Shown one piece after another: positions 1-8,482 of a stretch of DNA of 64,000 bases. This DNA is from Burkholderiaceae bacterium (GTDB taxonomy: Bacteria > Pseudomonadota > Gammaproteobacteria > Burkholderiales > Burkholderiaceae_C), in NCBI GenBank assembly GCA_019745555.1, contig JAIESX010000001.1, positions 1 to 64,000 of the forward strand, read 5' to 3'. A program made the translations under genes and the position numbers. A model generated the notes under the pieces. It ran no database searches. It was not told the DNA's origin and saw nothing but the letters and a program-made list of their open reading frames with translations. Positions within the stretch are counted from its first letter, which is position 1. Each line of letters opens with the position of its first letter.

Positions 1-2
1 TC

Positions 3-461
3 GATTTCTTCACGCAGAGACTCCGTTTCGTGGAATTCTCTACTCCCGGCTGGATCAGGTTTTCGAGGAGGCTTCACGACTCGACAGCACATCGGATACC
101 CATCTATCTGCCTTCTCGTGCCTATACACACGAAGAGAGTAAACAGTTCACAGAACTGCACACTCGATCACACCATCTTTTGATAGAGGCATCTCAAATT
201 ATGATGCAGGACAGGGTGCGCGGTCTCGAATTACTTGACGCTCACGAGGCGTTAATTCGTCAGAAAAATCACATCGGCTCAAATAGTCTGCTGGTGGCTC
301 TTTCCCTCAATGAGCAAACTCCCATTCCGCCTGTCTATATGCATCCACAGATCTTGTGTGATTGGGGTTTGGCAAATGAAGTTGTACGTAAATTTGATAA
401 CGCAATGCGAAAACATTACGGATGGCCGATTCCGAATTTCCCGCAAATGGTAGTGAATTAA
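3..461 (+). CDS. Unidentified protein, 3' part of a low-GC gene
   Basis: The frame is open to the left edge of the window, so this is the C-terminal part of a longer gene; a GTG at 30 is the first possible internal start, but I see no ribosome binding site for it. About 150 residues are visible. The sequence looks soluble and mixed-charge, with no membrane segment, signal peptide or motif I recognise. A helical-looking stretch rich in H, E and L is followed by a C-terminal part with several Trp and Pro. GC is about 47 % by hand count of the first 420 bases, far below the rest of the window, and codon use is correspondingly relaxed. This suggests recent acquisition. Its stop overlaps the stop of the convergent sirtuin gene by two bases. 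Function unknown. Confidence 0.6.
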   Translation, partial: DFFTQRLRFVEFSTPGWIRFSRRLHDSTAHRIPIYLPSRAYTHEESKQFTELHTRSHHLLIEASQIMMQDRVRGLELLDAHEALIRQKNHIGSNSLLVALSLNEQTPIPPVYMHPQILCDWGLANEVVRKFDNAMRKHYGWPIPNFPQMVVN

Positions 462-1336
462 TTAGGCGAGGAAATCAAGTTCTTTCGGGTATCGCCATTC
501 ATGAATAGAGCAGAACTCAAAAGCGTTCCTGCAAGCGCTTCGAGACCTATTCCAACTTCTTCTTCTACCTTCAGTGTCAACACCGGATCCGCGCGCGTCC
601 GCCCTCGGTTCACCGCCACTACTGGCTTGCCCGCAGCAGCCGCTTCCTCGACAAAGCGGTAACCCGAATACACCATCAACGAGGACCCGGCCACGAGTAC
701 GGCATTGGCCTGGGCCAGCGCCTCGCGCACTGCGGCCACACGATCCCGCGGCACGCTTTCCCCGAAGAACACCACATCCGGCTTGAGCGTGCCCCCGCAA
801 GCCGGGCAATCCGGCACATCGAACGCCGCGAAGTCCCGCCCTTCCAGATCGGCATCGCCATCGGCCAGGCTGCGCGCGTCCAGCGCCAGCCAGCCCGGGT
901 TGCGCGCCATCAACTCTTCCTGCAGCGCGCGGCGCGGCGAGCGCGCGCCACAGCCCAGGCAGCAGACCGTGTCGATGCGGCCATGCAGATCCACCACGCC
1001 CGTGCTGCCTGCGGCCTGGTGCAGGCCGTCGACGTTCTGCGTCACCAGCAGGTTGATGCGCCCCGCACGCTCCAGCTGCGCGAGCGCATGGTGTGCCGCC
1101 GTGGGCTGGGCATGGGCCATGGTGCGCCAGCCCAGCATGCTGCGGGCCCAGTAGCGCTTGCGCGCCACCGGGTCGCCGGTGAAGACGTGGAAGCGCATGG
1201 GCTCGCGCTGTTTCCAGGCACCGTTCTCGTCACGGTAGTCGGGGATGCCGGCGGCGGTGCTGCAGCCGGCGCCGGTGATGACGAGCAGGCGCGGGTGCTG
1301 TTGCACGAAATCGATCAGGGGCTGCAGATCGGCCAT
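458..1336 (-). CDS. Sir2 family NAD-dependent protein deacylase (sirtuin)
   Basis: A 292-residue sirtuin that would remove acyl groups from lysines using NAD+. Visible signatures are the NAD-binding GAGCSTAAGIPDYRD at residues 22-36, TQNVDGLH at 99-106, the catalytic His in DLHG (H118), and a zinc-binding set C126-x2-C129 and C177-x2-C180. GSS near residue 220 and VNRG near 245 complete the Rossmann part. I chose the ATG at 1336, which gives a compact N-terminus; the frame stays open far upstream only because it runs antisense through glcB. The last 40 or so codons lie in low-GC DNA continuous with the gene to the left, and the tail after EALAGTL looks like a non-family extension. The genomic neighbours give no substrate. 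Confidence 0.9.
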   Translation of the reverse strand: MADLQPLIDFVQQHPRLLVITGAGCSTAAGIPDYRDENGAWKQREPMRFHVFTGDPVARKRYWARSMLGWRTMAHAQPTAAHHALAQLERAGRINLLVTQNVDGLHQAAGSTGVVDLHGRIDTVCCLGCGARSPRRALQEELMARNPGWLALDARSLADGDADLEGRDFAAFDVPDCPACGGTLKPDVVFFGESVPRDRVAAVREALAQANAVLVAGSSLMVYSGYRFVEEAAAAGKPVVAVNRGRTRADPVLTLKVEEEVGIGLEALAGTLLSSALFMNGDTRKNLISSPN

Positions 1337-1390
1337 GCGCGGATTGTGCGGGCTTTGCGTGACGGCTGCAGGCCGAGGGACATGCCCATG

Positions 1391-1415
1391 AAAAACGGCG
1401 CCCGCAGGCGCCGTT
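1391..1415 (-). terminator. Rho-independent terminator of glcB
   Basis: Perfect 9-bp stem AACGGCGCC/GGCGCCGTT (1394-1402 and 1407-1415) with a four-base loop. On the minus strand it is followed by five T, 22 bases after the glcB stop. Confidence 0.85.
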
Positions 1416-1437
1416 GGTCTCCTCGGGTCCTGGTGCT

Positions 1438-3654
1438 TTACGCCGCGGCCTTGACCTTCAGGCGCCAGGCGTGCAGCAGCGGCTCGGTGTAGCCGCTGGG
1501 CTGCTCCAGGCCCTTGAAGACCAGGTCGGTGGCGGCCTTGTAGGCCATGGACGTTTCGAAGTTGCCGGCCATCTTCTTGTACAGCGGGTCGCCGGCGTTC
1601 TGCTGGTCCACCACGGCGGCCATGCGCTCGAAAGCGGCACGCACCTGCTGCTCGGTCACGATGCCGTGCAGCAGCCAGTTGGCGATGTGCTGGCTGCTGA
1701 TGCGCAGCGTGGCACGGTCTTCCATGAGGCCGACGTTGTGGATGTCGGGCACCTTGGAGCAGCCCACGCCCTGGTCGATCCAGCGCACCACATAGCCCAG
1801 GATGCCCTGGCAGTTGTTCTCGATCTCCTGCGTGATCTCCTCGGCGCTCCAGTTGGGCTTCTCGGCCACGGGCACGGTCAGCAGGCCGGTGAGCAGCTTC
1901 TCTTCCAGCGCCTTGAAGTTCTTCGCGGTGGCCTGCTTTTCCAGCTCGTCCTGGATGGCGGCCACGTTGACCTGGTGGTAGTGCAGGGCATGCAGGGTGG
2001 CGGCGGTGGGCGAGGGCACCCAGGCGGTGTTGGCGCCGGCCTGCGGGTGCACGATCTTCTGCTTGAGCATGGCGGCCATGAGGTCGGGCATGGCCCACAT
2101 GCCCTTGCCGATCTGGGCGCGGCCCTTCAGGCCGCAGGCCAGACCTTCGAGCACGTTGCTCTGCTCGTAGGCGGCGATCCACTCGGTGCCCTTCATGGCG
2201 GCCTTGCGGATCATGGGGCCGGCGTACATGGCGGTGTGCATCTCGTCGCCGGTGCGGTCCAGGAAGCCGGTGTTGATGAAGGCCACGCGGCTCTTGGCGG
2301 CGGCGATGCAGGCCTTGAGGTTGACGCTGGTGCGGCGCTCCTCGTCCATGATGCCGAGCTTGATGGTGTTCTCGGGCAGGCCCAGCAGCTTTTCGACGCG
2401 GGCGTAGAGCTCGGAAGCGAAGGCCACTTCGGCCGGGCCGTGCATCTTGGGCTTGACGATGTAGATGGAGCCGGTGCGCGAGTTGCGGATGCCGTTGGCG
2501 GTAAGGCCCTTCAAGTCATGCACCGCGATGGCCGAGGTGATGACGGCGTCCATGATGCCTTCATGGATCTCGCTGCCGTCGCCGTAGAGGATGGCCGGGT
2601 TGGTCATCAGGTGACCGACGTTGCGGATGAAGAGCAGCGAGCGGCCGTGCAGCTTGATCTCTTCGCCGTTGGCACCCTTGTAGACGCGGTCGGCGTTGAG
2701 GCGGCGCGTGAAGGTCTTGCCGCCCTTGCTCACTTCCTCGGTCAGCGTGCCCTTGAGGATGCCCAGCCAGTTGTCATAGGCCAGCACCTTGTCGTCGGCG
2801 TCGACCACGGCCACGGAGTCTTCGAGGTCCAGGATGGTGGAGAGCGCGGCTTCGATCAGCAGGTCGCTCACGCCGGCGGCGTCGCTGCGGCCGATGGGCG
2901 TGCTGCGGTCGATCTGGATCTCGATGTGGATGCCGTTGTTGCGGATCAGGATGGCCGAGGGTGCGGCGGCGCTGCCCTGGTAACCGATGAACTTGTTGCC
3001 ATCGGCCAGCGTGGCCTTGCTGCCGTCCTTGAGCGTGACGACGAGCTTGCCGCCTTCGACGGCGTAGCCCGTGGAGTCGAGGTGCGAGCCCTTGCGCAGC
3101 GTGGCCACGCGGTCCAGCACGTGGCGCGCGTATTCGATGACCTTGGCGCCGCGCACGGGGTTGTAGCCCTTGCCGTCCGGGCCGACCTTGGTGGCGCCGC
3201 CGTCTTCGGGCAGGGCGTCGGTGCCGTAGAGCGCGTCATAGAGCGAGCCCCAGCGCGCGTTGGCGGCGTTGAGCGCGTAGCGGGCATTGAGGATGGGCAC
3301 CACGAGCTGCGGGCCGGCCTGCACGGCGAGTTCGGCGTCCACGTTGGCGGTGTCGCACTCGACCTGCTCGGGCACGGGGGCCAGGTAGCCGGTCTTTTCC
3401 AGGAAGGCACGGTAGGCCTTCATGTTCTTGATGGGGCCGGGGTTGGCCTTGTGCCAGGCGTCCATCTCGGCCTGCAGGCGGTCACGCTCTTGCAGCAGGG
3501 CGGCGTTCTTGGGACCCAGGTCGTGGGCGATGGCGTCGAAGCCCTTCCAGAAGTCGGCGGCGCTGACGCCGGTGCCGGGCAGCACCTTGTCTTCGATGAA
3601 GCGGTACAGGTTGGTAGCAACTTGCAGCCGGTGGGCCTTGGTGCGTTGGGTCAT
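1438..3654 (-). CDS. glcB: Malate synthase G
   Basis: A 738-residue enzyme condensing glyoxylate with acetyl-CoA to give malate; cytoplasmic, glyoxylate/glycolate metabolism. The length and the large inserted domain between about residues 130 and 260 mark the G isoform rather than the shorter A isoform. Family signatures visible include [13 protein letters not shown], the active-site Arg region [13 protein letters not shown], the metal-site region GIMDAVITS, and the C-terminal catalytic Asp region [20 protein letters not shown]. The haloacid dehalogenase gene ends 30 bases upstream on the same strand, so the two probably form one transcript, closed by the hairpin at 1391-1415. The product would use glyoxylate that could arise from haloacetate via glycolate. 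Confidence 0.97.
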   Translation of the reverse strand: MTQRTKAHRLQVATNLYRFIEDKVLPGTGVSAADFWKGFDAIAHDLGPKNAALLQERDRLQAEMDAWHKANPGPIKNMKAYRAFLEKTGYLAPVPEQVECDTANVDAELAVQAGPQLVVPILNARYALNAANARWGSLYDALYGTDALPEDGGATKVGPDGKGYNPVRGAKVIEYARHVLDRVATLRKGSHLDSTGYAVEGGKLVVTLKDGSKATLADGNKFIGYQGSAAAPSAILIRNNGIHIEIQIDRSTPIGRSDAAGVSDLLIEAALSTILDLEDSVAVVDADDKVLAYDNWLGILKGTLTEEVSKGGKTFTRRLNADRVYKGANGEEIKLHGRSLLFIRNVGHLMTNPAILYGDGSEIHEGIMDAVITSAIAVHDLKGLTANGIRNSRTGSIYIVKPKMHGPAEVAFASELYARVEKLLGLPENTIKLGIMDEERRTSVNLKACIAAAKSRVAFINTGFLDRTGDEMHTAMYAGPMIRKAAMKGTEWIAAYEQSNVLEGLACGLKGRAQIGKGMWAMPDLMAAMLKQKIVHPQAGANTAWVPSPTAATLHALHYHQVNVAAIQDELEKQATAKNFKALEEKLLTGLLTVPVAEKPNWSAEEITQEIENNCQGILGYVVRWIDQGVGCSKVPDIHNVGLMEDRATLRISSQHIANWLLHGIVTEQQVRAAFERMAAVVDQQNAGDPLYKKMAGNFETSMAYKAATDLVFKGLEQPSGYTEPLLHAWRLKVKAAA

Positions 3655-3684
3655 GGTCTTACTCCTCCAAGTTTTGAAAATGGT

Positions 3685-4410
3685 TCAGGCGGTGGCCGGA
3701 AAGAAATCCAGCACGGCCTGGAGCGTGCTGCCCGTGCGCGTGGGCTGGGTACCCAGCTCCTCGAAGGGCAGCGCGTAGCGGTTGACCCACAGGGTCTGGT
3801 AGCCGTACCAGGTGGCGGCCAAGGCGTCCCAGCTGTTGCTGCTGACGAAGGCGATCTGCGCGGCGCGCAGGCCCGTCGCCTGCTCGCCGAGCGCATAGGC
3901 CTCGGGGTGGGTCTTGTACTTGCGCACGGCGTCCACGCTGATCACATGGTCCAGCAGGCCGTCCAGGCCCGCGCTGCGCACGGCGATGCCCAGCATCTCG
4001 GGGTCGCCGTTGGAAAGGATGCCGGTGCGGACACCGCGGGCCTTGAGCGCCTGCAGCACCTCCCGGTTCTCAGGAAAGGCGCTCAGGTGCCGGTACTGGT
4101 TCATGAGCTTGAGCTCGGCCTCGGGCGTGAGCGTGAGCTGGAGGCGCTTGCAGGCGTAGCGCAGGCCGGCCTGGGTGAGCTGCCAGAAGGGCTGGTAGTG
4201 CGCGCCGCCATTGCTGGTGGTGACCAGGCGGGTGTATTCGATCTGCTTGTCGCGCCAGAGCTGGCCCAGGGCCTGGCCCTGGCCGGGAAACAGCTGCTCC
4301 GCCACCAGGCCCACGCTGTAGACGTCGAACAGCGTGCCATAGGCGTCAAACAGCACGGCCTGGGGCGGCTGTTTGGGCGCAGAGGCGGCACTGGCGCGGG
4401 TTTTGTCCAT
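3685..4410 (-). CDS. (S)-2-haloacid dehalogenase type II (HAD superfamily)
   Basis: A 241-residue HAD protein predicted to hydrolyse L-2-haloacids to D-2-hydroxyacids through an aspartyl ester. All residues known to matter in L-DEX-type dehalogenases appear in order: the nucleophile D22 and T26 in FDAYGTLFD, an Arg in LWRDKQ, the Ser of ILSNGDP, Lys and Tyr six residues apart in KTHPEAY, and S-x-N-x2-D in VSSNSWD. This supports a true dehalogenase rather than a general HAD phosphatase. The first 16 residues are a disordered Ala/Lys-rich extension. It lies 30 bases upstream of glcB and diverges from a LysR gene across an AT-rich spacer with an inverted repeat, which suggests LysR control. The real substrate is unknown. 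Confidence 0.93.
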   Translation of the reverse strand: MDKTRASAASAPKQPPQAVLFDAYGTLFDVYSVGLVAEQLFPGQGQALGQLWRDKQIEYTRLVTTSNGGAHYQPFWQLTQAGLRYACKRLQLTLTPEAELKLMNQYRHLSAFPENREVLQALKARGVRTGILSNGDPEMLGIAVRSAGLDGLLDHVISVDAVRKYKTHPEAYALGEQATGLRAAQIAFVSSNSWDALAATWYGYQTLWVNRYALPFEELGTQPTRTGSTLQAVLDFFPATA

Positions 4411-4427
4411 GCCTGAACTTTATTTGA

Positions 4428-4481
4428 TACTTTCCCCAGCATTAATACAAAAATAATGCCTAAATTGAAAACAAAAAGTAT
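4428..4481. promoter_or_regulatory. Candidate LysR operator between dehalogenase and LysR genes
   Basis: The 176-base divergent spacer contains an AT-rich patch. Within it GCATTA (4439-4444) and TAATGC (4454-4459) form an inverted repeat with 9 bases between, which fits the general LysR T-N11-A pattern. It is enclosed by a wider pair, ATACTTT (4428-4434) and AAAGTAT (4475-4481). Position and symmetry suggest an operator shared by both divergent promoters; binding is inference. Confidence 0.5.
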
Positions 4482-4586
4482 GAAATCCGATTTTCCAGGG
4501 CGACGGGTATCATCGGGTGAGTTTTCGGGCTGGCGGGACGATCCACCGGCTTTCCTGCAGCATCTGCCGCTTACTCCCAGCCATCC

Positions 4587-5498
4587 ATGTCCATTCCCTT
4601 CGATCTGGTCGACCTGCGCCTGATGGTGCGGATCGCCGAAGCCGACAGCCTGACCAAGGGCGCCGAGGCGGCGCACATGTCGGCCCCGGCCGCGAGTACC
4701 CGCATCAAGAACCTGGAGGAGAGCCTGGGCGTGCAGCTGCTGCACCGCAGCTCCCAGGGCGTGACGCTGACGCCACCGGGCCAGGCCCTGGTGCACCACG
4801 CCCGCCTGGCGCTGGGCCAGCTGGAGCACCTGCGCGCCGACCTGCGCGAGTACGCGCGCGGCATCCGCGGCCACCTGCGCGTGCATGCCAACACCACGGC
4901 CCTGGGCGAATTCCTGCCGCCGGTGCTGCGCCGCTACCTGCTGGACCACCCGGACGTGAACGTGGACCTGCAGGAACGCCTGAGCCACGACATCGTGCGC
5001 GCGGTCTCCGAGGGGCAGACCGACATCGGCATCGTGGCCGGCCTGGTGCGCACCGAGAACCTGCAGGTGCTGCCCTACCGGCGCGACCGCCTGGTGCTGG
5101 TCGTACCGCGCGGCCATGCGCTGGCCGGCAGCACGAGCATCGCCTTTGCCGACACGCTGGACTATGACCACGTGGGGCTGCACGAGAGCAGCGCGATCCG
5201 CGCCTTCCTGCAGCAGATCTGCGAGGGCCTGCACCGGCCCATGCAGCAGCGCATCCAGGTCAGCAACTTCGAGGCGGCCTGCCGCATGGTGGAGGCCTCG
5301 GTGGGCGTGGCCATCCTGCCGGGCTCGGCGGCGCACCGGCATGCGCAGACCATGGGCATCGCCATCGTGCCGCTGGCCGACCCCTGGGCCGAGCGCGCCA
5401 TGCAGATCGTGGTGCGCAGCCTGGACGCGCTGCCGGCCTATGCGCGCGAGCTCGTGGACCTGCTGGTGGAGGATGCGCGCCAGGCCGGCACCCCCTGA
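4587..5498 (+). CDS. LysR family transcriptional regulator
   Basis: A 303-residue LysR-type regulator. The N-terminal winged helix-turn-helix occupies about residues 5-65 (DLRLMVRIAEADSLTKGAEA, then SAPAASTRIKNLEESLGVQL). The remaining part is a periplasmic-binding-like effector domain that starts near HLRVHANTTALGEF. The ATG at 4587 puts the HTH at the usual distance from the N-terminus. It diverges from the haloacid dehalogenase-glcB pair, so it is the best candidate regulator of that pair and of itself. The effector cannot be read from sequence; a haloacid, glycolate or glyoxylate would make sense from context. Confidence 0.92.
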   Translation: MSIPFDLVDLRLMVRIAEADSLTKGAEAAHMSAPAASTRIKNLEESLGVQLLHRSSQGVTLTPPGQALVHHARLALGQLEHLRADLREYARGIRGHLRVHANTTALGEFLPPVLRRYLLDHPDVNVDLQERLSHDIVRAVSEGQTDIGIVAGLVRTENLQVLPYRRDRLVLVVPRGHALAGSTSIAFADTLDYDHVGLHESSAIRAFLQQICEGLHRPMQQRIQVSNFEAACRMVEASVGVAILPGSAAHRHAQTMGIAIVPLADPWAERAMQIVVRSLDALPAYARELVDLLVEDARQAGTP

Positions 5499-5544
5499 CG
5501 CCCGGCTGCGCGAGAATCCGGGCCTTGCCCACCCTGGAAGTCCC

Positions 5545-6027
5545 ATGGACCTGCCTTCGCACCAACTGAGCATGACCGTGCTCATGACCCCCGACACCGC
5601 CAACTTCTCCGGCAAGGTGCACGGGGGCACCATCCTCAAACTGCTCGACCAGGTGGCCTATGCCTGCGCCAGCCGCTATGCCGGACGCTATGTGGTGACG
5701 CTGAGCGTGGACCAGGTGATGTTCCGCCAGCCCATCCTGGTGGGCGAGCTGGTGACCTTCCTGGCCTCGGTCAACCACACGGGCACCTCGTCGATGGAGA
5801 TCGGCATCAAGGTGATCGCCGAGGACATCCGGACCAAGGCGGTGCGCCACGTCAACAGCTGCTTCTTCACCATGATCGCGGTGGACGACGTGGGCAAGCC
5901 CACGCCCGTGCCGCCCTGGCAGCCCGGCACGCCCGAGGAGCAGCGCCGCCATGCGGCGGCCGTGCTGCGCCGGACCATGCGGCGCGAGATGGAGCAGAAG
6001 TTCGCCGCCACGCACGCGGCGAGCTGA
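5545..6027 (+). CDS. Acyl-CoA thioesterase, hotdog fold (YciA-like)
   Basis: A 160-residue single-hotdog thioesterase of the YciA/BFIT type, hydrolysing acyl-CoA to free acid and CoA. The diagnostic N-terminal half reads LMTPDTANFSGKVHGGTILK, where HGG and the following helix (LLDQVAYACASRYAG) form the conserved active-site region. The V-x-F-x-x-P core (VDQVMFRQPILVGELV) follows. I chose the ATG at 5545; an in-frame extension upstream only overlaps the LysR gene in another frame. It lies 46 bases after the LysR gene on the same strand. The C-terminal 30 residues are Arg/Glu rich and probably helical. Acyl specificity is not readable. Confidence 0.92.
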   Translation: MDLPSHQLSMTVLMTPDTANFSGKVHGGTILKLLDQVAYACASRYAGRYVVTLSVDQVMFRQPILVGELVTFLASVNHTGTSSMEIGIKVIAEDIRTKAVRHVNSCFFTMIAVDDVGKPTPVPPWQPGTPEEQRRHAAAVLRRTMRREMEQKFAATHAAS

Positions 6028-6144
6028 GCCGCAGGCCGTGGCGTACACGCCTGGTTACGCCTGATACGGAAAGCGCCTTGCCCGGCCGCGGCCGCGCCGG
6101 GAGAATCTGCAGCCTTGTTCTTCCGGCAACCGCCTGTACAGACC

Positions 6145-6330
6145 ATGCTCCGCTTCAAGATTTCGCTGCTGGCCGCCTTCGTGCTCTTCACCCTGCTGGG
6201 CATGGCCGCGCCCAGCCTCAAGGCCCTGCTGATCGGCATGGTCGCCCTCGTCATTTCGCTGGCCATCGCCGTGGCCAACTTCGTGCGCGCCGAGCACCGG
6301 GCCGAGCGCGAGCTGCAGTCTTCGCTCTGA
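6145..6330 (+). CDS. Small two-helix inner-membrane protein, unknown function
   Basis: A 61-residue protein with two predicted membrane segments (ISLLAAFVLFTLLGMAA and LLIGMVALVISLAIAVANFV) separated by a short turn with one Lys, and a charged C-terminal tail (RAEHRAERELQ). The ATG at 6145 is preferred over the TTG at 6115 because the extra ten residues add polar sequence before the first helix without a better ribosome site. I recognise no family. A strong hairpin terminator follows immediately. Confidence 0.6.
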   Translation: MLRFKISLLAAFVLFTLLGMAAPSLKALLIGMVALVISLAIAVANFVRAEHRAERELQSSL

Positions 6331-6342
6331 TAGAGCCAGCCC

Positions 6343-6376
6343 ATGAGAAACGCCGGGCTTGCCCGGCGTTTCTCAT
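6343..6376. terminator. Bidirectional terminator
   Basis: A perfect 15-bp stem ATGAGAAACGCCGGG/CCCGGCGTTTCTCAT (6343-6357 and 6362-6376) with a CTTG loop sits between the small membrane protein gene and the convergent PF10118-like gene. It can end transcription from both sides; the U tracts are short. Confidence 0.75.
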
Positions 6377-6401
6377 TTGCGCTGATCCTGTTCCCGGCCG
6401 C

Positions 6402-7220
6402 TCAGCCGCCCACGGGCAGATAGGCCTCGCGGTGCGTCTGCAGCCATTGCTGCGCGGCCTGCGCGTCGTGCTGCGAGGGATGGAAGTCCGCACGCCGGTA
6501 GTCGCGCCAGGGTCCAAAGGTGCCGCGCACCAGGCCCTGCCGGCCGAACAGGAAGGACGCGGCGCTCTTCCAGGTCTGCCAGCGCCAGAGCGTGCCGTCG
6601 CGGCGCAGGTTGTGCCAGGTCTGGTGCAGCAGGTCGCCGAGGAAGAAGACGGTGACGCGGCGGAACCACTTGAGACGCCAGTACTCGTTGCCGCCGAGCG
6701 CGCGGTAGAGGTCGAAGGCCGTGCAGCGGTGCTCGGACTCCTCGGCGCTGTGCCAGAGCCAGAGCGTGGCCAGGCGCGCATCCTGTGCGCCCAGCACCTG
6801 CGGATGGTGCAGCAGCCAGTCGGCAAAGATGGCCGTGAAATGCTCGTTGGCCGCGGTGATGGCCAGCGCATGGCGCGGGTCCAGGCCCTGCAGCTGCTGC
6901 AGGCGCTGCGCGGCGCGCGGACCCCAGCGGTTGTCCAGCCCCTGGTGCTCGAGATGCTGGTTGTAGAGCGCGTGCAGACGGCGGTGGGTGGCCTCCTGGC
7001 CGACGAAGCCCTGGACCTCGGCGCGAAAGCGCTCCTGGTCCTCGGGCGGCAGGGCCTTGAAGCCATCGCGCACCGAGTCGATGAAGAACTGCTCGCCGAC
7101 GGGAAAGCTCATGGACAGGGCGTTGAACAGCGCGCTGCGGAACGGGTCGCCGTCGCACCAGTGGCGCGCCAGCGGCGCTTCCATGTCCACGAGCAGGCGG
7201 CGTACGACGAGTTGGGTCAT
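6402..7220 (-). CDS. Predicted metal-dependent hydrolase (PF10118/COG3687-like)
   Basis: A 272-residue protein that I assign to the predicted metal-dependent hydrolase family PF10118 from its ordered helical motifs carrying Glu and His: SFPVGEQFFIDSV, VGQEATHRRLH, ITAANEHFTAIFADW and LWLWHSAEESEHRCTAFD. The spacing looks like a ferritin-like or haem-oxygenase-like di-metal helical bundle; the biochemical function of the family is not firmly known to me. The start MTQLVVRR at 7220 gives the compact family N-terminus. The gene stands alone between two hairpin terminators (6343-6376 and 7312-7337). Confidence 0.75.
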   Translation of the reverse strand: MTQLVVRRLLVDMEAPLARHWCDGDPFRSALFNALSMSFPVGEQFFIDSVRDGFKALPPEDQERFRAEVQGFVGQEATHRRLHALYNQHLEHQGLDNRWGPRAAQRLQQLQGLDPRHALAITAANEHFTAIFADWLLHHPQVLGAQDARLATLWLWHSAEESEHRCTAFDLYRALGGNEYWRLKWFRRVTVFFLGDLLHQTWHNLRRDGTLWRWQTWKSAASFLFGRQGLVRGTFGPWRDYRRADFHPSQHDAQAAQQWLQTHREAYLPVGG

Positions 7221-7311
7221 GTGCGGTCTGGAGGGGAAATGAGCGATGCTGGCGAAAACGCCGCGGGCTGTCAAGCAAGGCGCCAGCCCGGCCCGATGTC
7301 GGCCTCCCATG

Positions 7312-7337
7312 AAAAACGCCGGGCAAGCCCGGCGTTT
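7312..7337 (-). terminator. Terminator of the Bug receptor transcript
   Basis: Stem AAACGCCGGG/CCCGGCGTTT (7314-7323 and 7328-7337) with a CAAG loop and an A tract at 7312-7316 that reads as T on the minus strand. It lies 19 bases after the receptor stop. The arms nearly repeat the core of the terminator at 6343-6376. Confidence 0.8.
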
Positions 7338-7356
7338 GCAGAAGTGCAGGTGACGC

Positions 7357-8343
7357 TCAGTCAGCGAACTGGCCAGCGGCGCGGATGGCCTTGCCCCACT
7401 TGTCGACCTCGGCCGTCAGCCAGGCACGCTGACCGTCAGCGGTCTGGCGGGCAGCAGGCGGGATCTCGCCGCCGAGATCGGCCATGCGCTGGATGAAGGC
7501 CGGGTCCTTGAGGGCCTCGCGCAGCGCGTCGCCGAATTTCTGCAGCACGGGCGCAGGCGTGCCCTTGGGCGCGTAGACACCGTGCCAGACGATGACCTCG
7601 AAGTCCTTCATGCCGCCTTCGTCCAGCGTGGGCGCGTCGGGCAGGGCCTTGATGCGCTGCTTGGTCGTCACGCCGTAGAGCTTGACGGTGCCGGCCTTGA
7701 TGTGGGGCACGGTGTTGGTGGTCTGGTCACAGAGGATGTCCACCTGGCTGCCGAGCAGGGCGTTGAGGGCCGGGCCCGTGCCCTGGAAAGGCACGGTGGT
7801 CAGCGTCACGCCCAAGGCCTGCTGGTACAGCGTGCCGCACAGGTGCGAGACGGCGCCCAGACCGGCGTTGGCCAGATTGATCTTGGACGAGTTGGCCTTG
7901 ACGTAGGCGTTGAGCTCGGCCAGGTTCTTGGCGGCCATGTCCTTGCGTGCGAGCAGGGTCATGGGCACGTCGACGACGTTGCCCACGTGCTCGAAGTCGG
8001 TCACGGGGTTGTAGGCCAGCTTGCGGTACAGCGCCGGGGCGGTGGCCATGCCGTTGTGGTGGATCAGGAAGGTGTAGCCGTCGGCCGGAGCCTTCATCAC
8101 ATAGCCGGCGGCGATGGTGCCGCCCGCGCCGGTCTTGTTCTCGACCACCACGCTCTGGCCCAGGGTCTTGGCCATGGTGGCGGCCAGGGTGCGCGCGACG
8201 ATGTCGGTGGGACCACCGGCGGCGAAGGGCACGACCAGGGAGATGGGCTTGGCCGGGTAGGCCTGGGCCAGGGCGGCGCTGCTGCCCAGGGCCAGGGTGG
8301 AGGCCACGGCGGCGGCGGTGAAAAGTCTGCGGTTCAGGTTCAT
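7357..8343 (-). CDS. Tripartite tricarboxylate transporter (Bug family) substrate-binding protein
   Basis: A 328-residue periplasmic receptor of the Bug/TctC family. It has a signal peptide (MNLNRRLFTAAAVASTLALG, cleavage after ALA-Q), then the family start YPAKPISLVVPFAAGGPTD and later GAGGTIAAG and VPFQGTGPALNALLG. Bug proteins bind carboxylates and related acids. No TctA or TctB membrane partner is encoded nearby, so it either shares a permease encoded elsewhere or acts as a sensor. It is the last gene downstream of the MmgE/PrpD-CaiB-acyl-CoA dehydrogenase-hydratase run, 139 bases after MmgE/PrpD, which suggests that it imports that pathway's substrate. Confidence 0.93.
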   Translation of the reverse strand: MNLNRRLFTAAAVASTLALGSSAALAQAYPAKPISLVVPFAAGGPTDIVARTLAATMAKTLGQSVVVENKTGAGGTIAAGYVMKAPADGYTFLIHHNGMATAPALYRKLAYNPVTDFEHVGNVVDVPMTLLARKDMAAKNLAELNAYVKANSSKINLANAGLGAVSHLCGTLYQQALGVTLTTVPFQGTGPALNALLGSQVDILCDQTTNTVPHIKAGTVKLYGVTTKQRIKALPDAPTLDEGGMKDFEVIVWHGVYAPKGTPAPVLQKFGDALREALKDPAFIQRMADLGGEIPPAARQTADGQRAWLTAEVDKWGKAIRAAGQFAD

Positions 8344-8482
8344 GGAATGTCTTCCTCTTGTGGCGGGGGTGTGAAGGGAATCTCCCTGTTTTCGTTCTTT
8401 GTCGCTATCGTCGTTCACGCGGGCCTTACCCACAAGCCGGGTCATCCCTAAGGTCCACACACTTTGGGGATATGTGCCGTCC

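Noticed and set aside
1414-4416. A 1000-codon plus-strand frame
   Set aside because: Antisense of malate synthase G and the dehalogenase; its Gly/His/Val-rich composition is typical of antisense high-GC frames.
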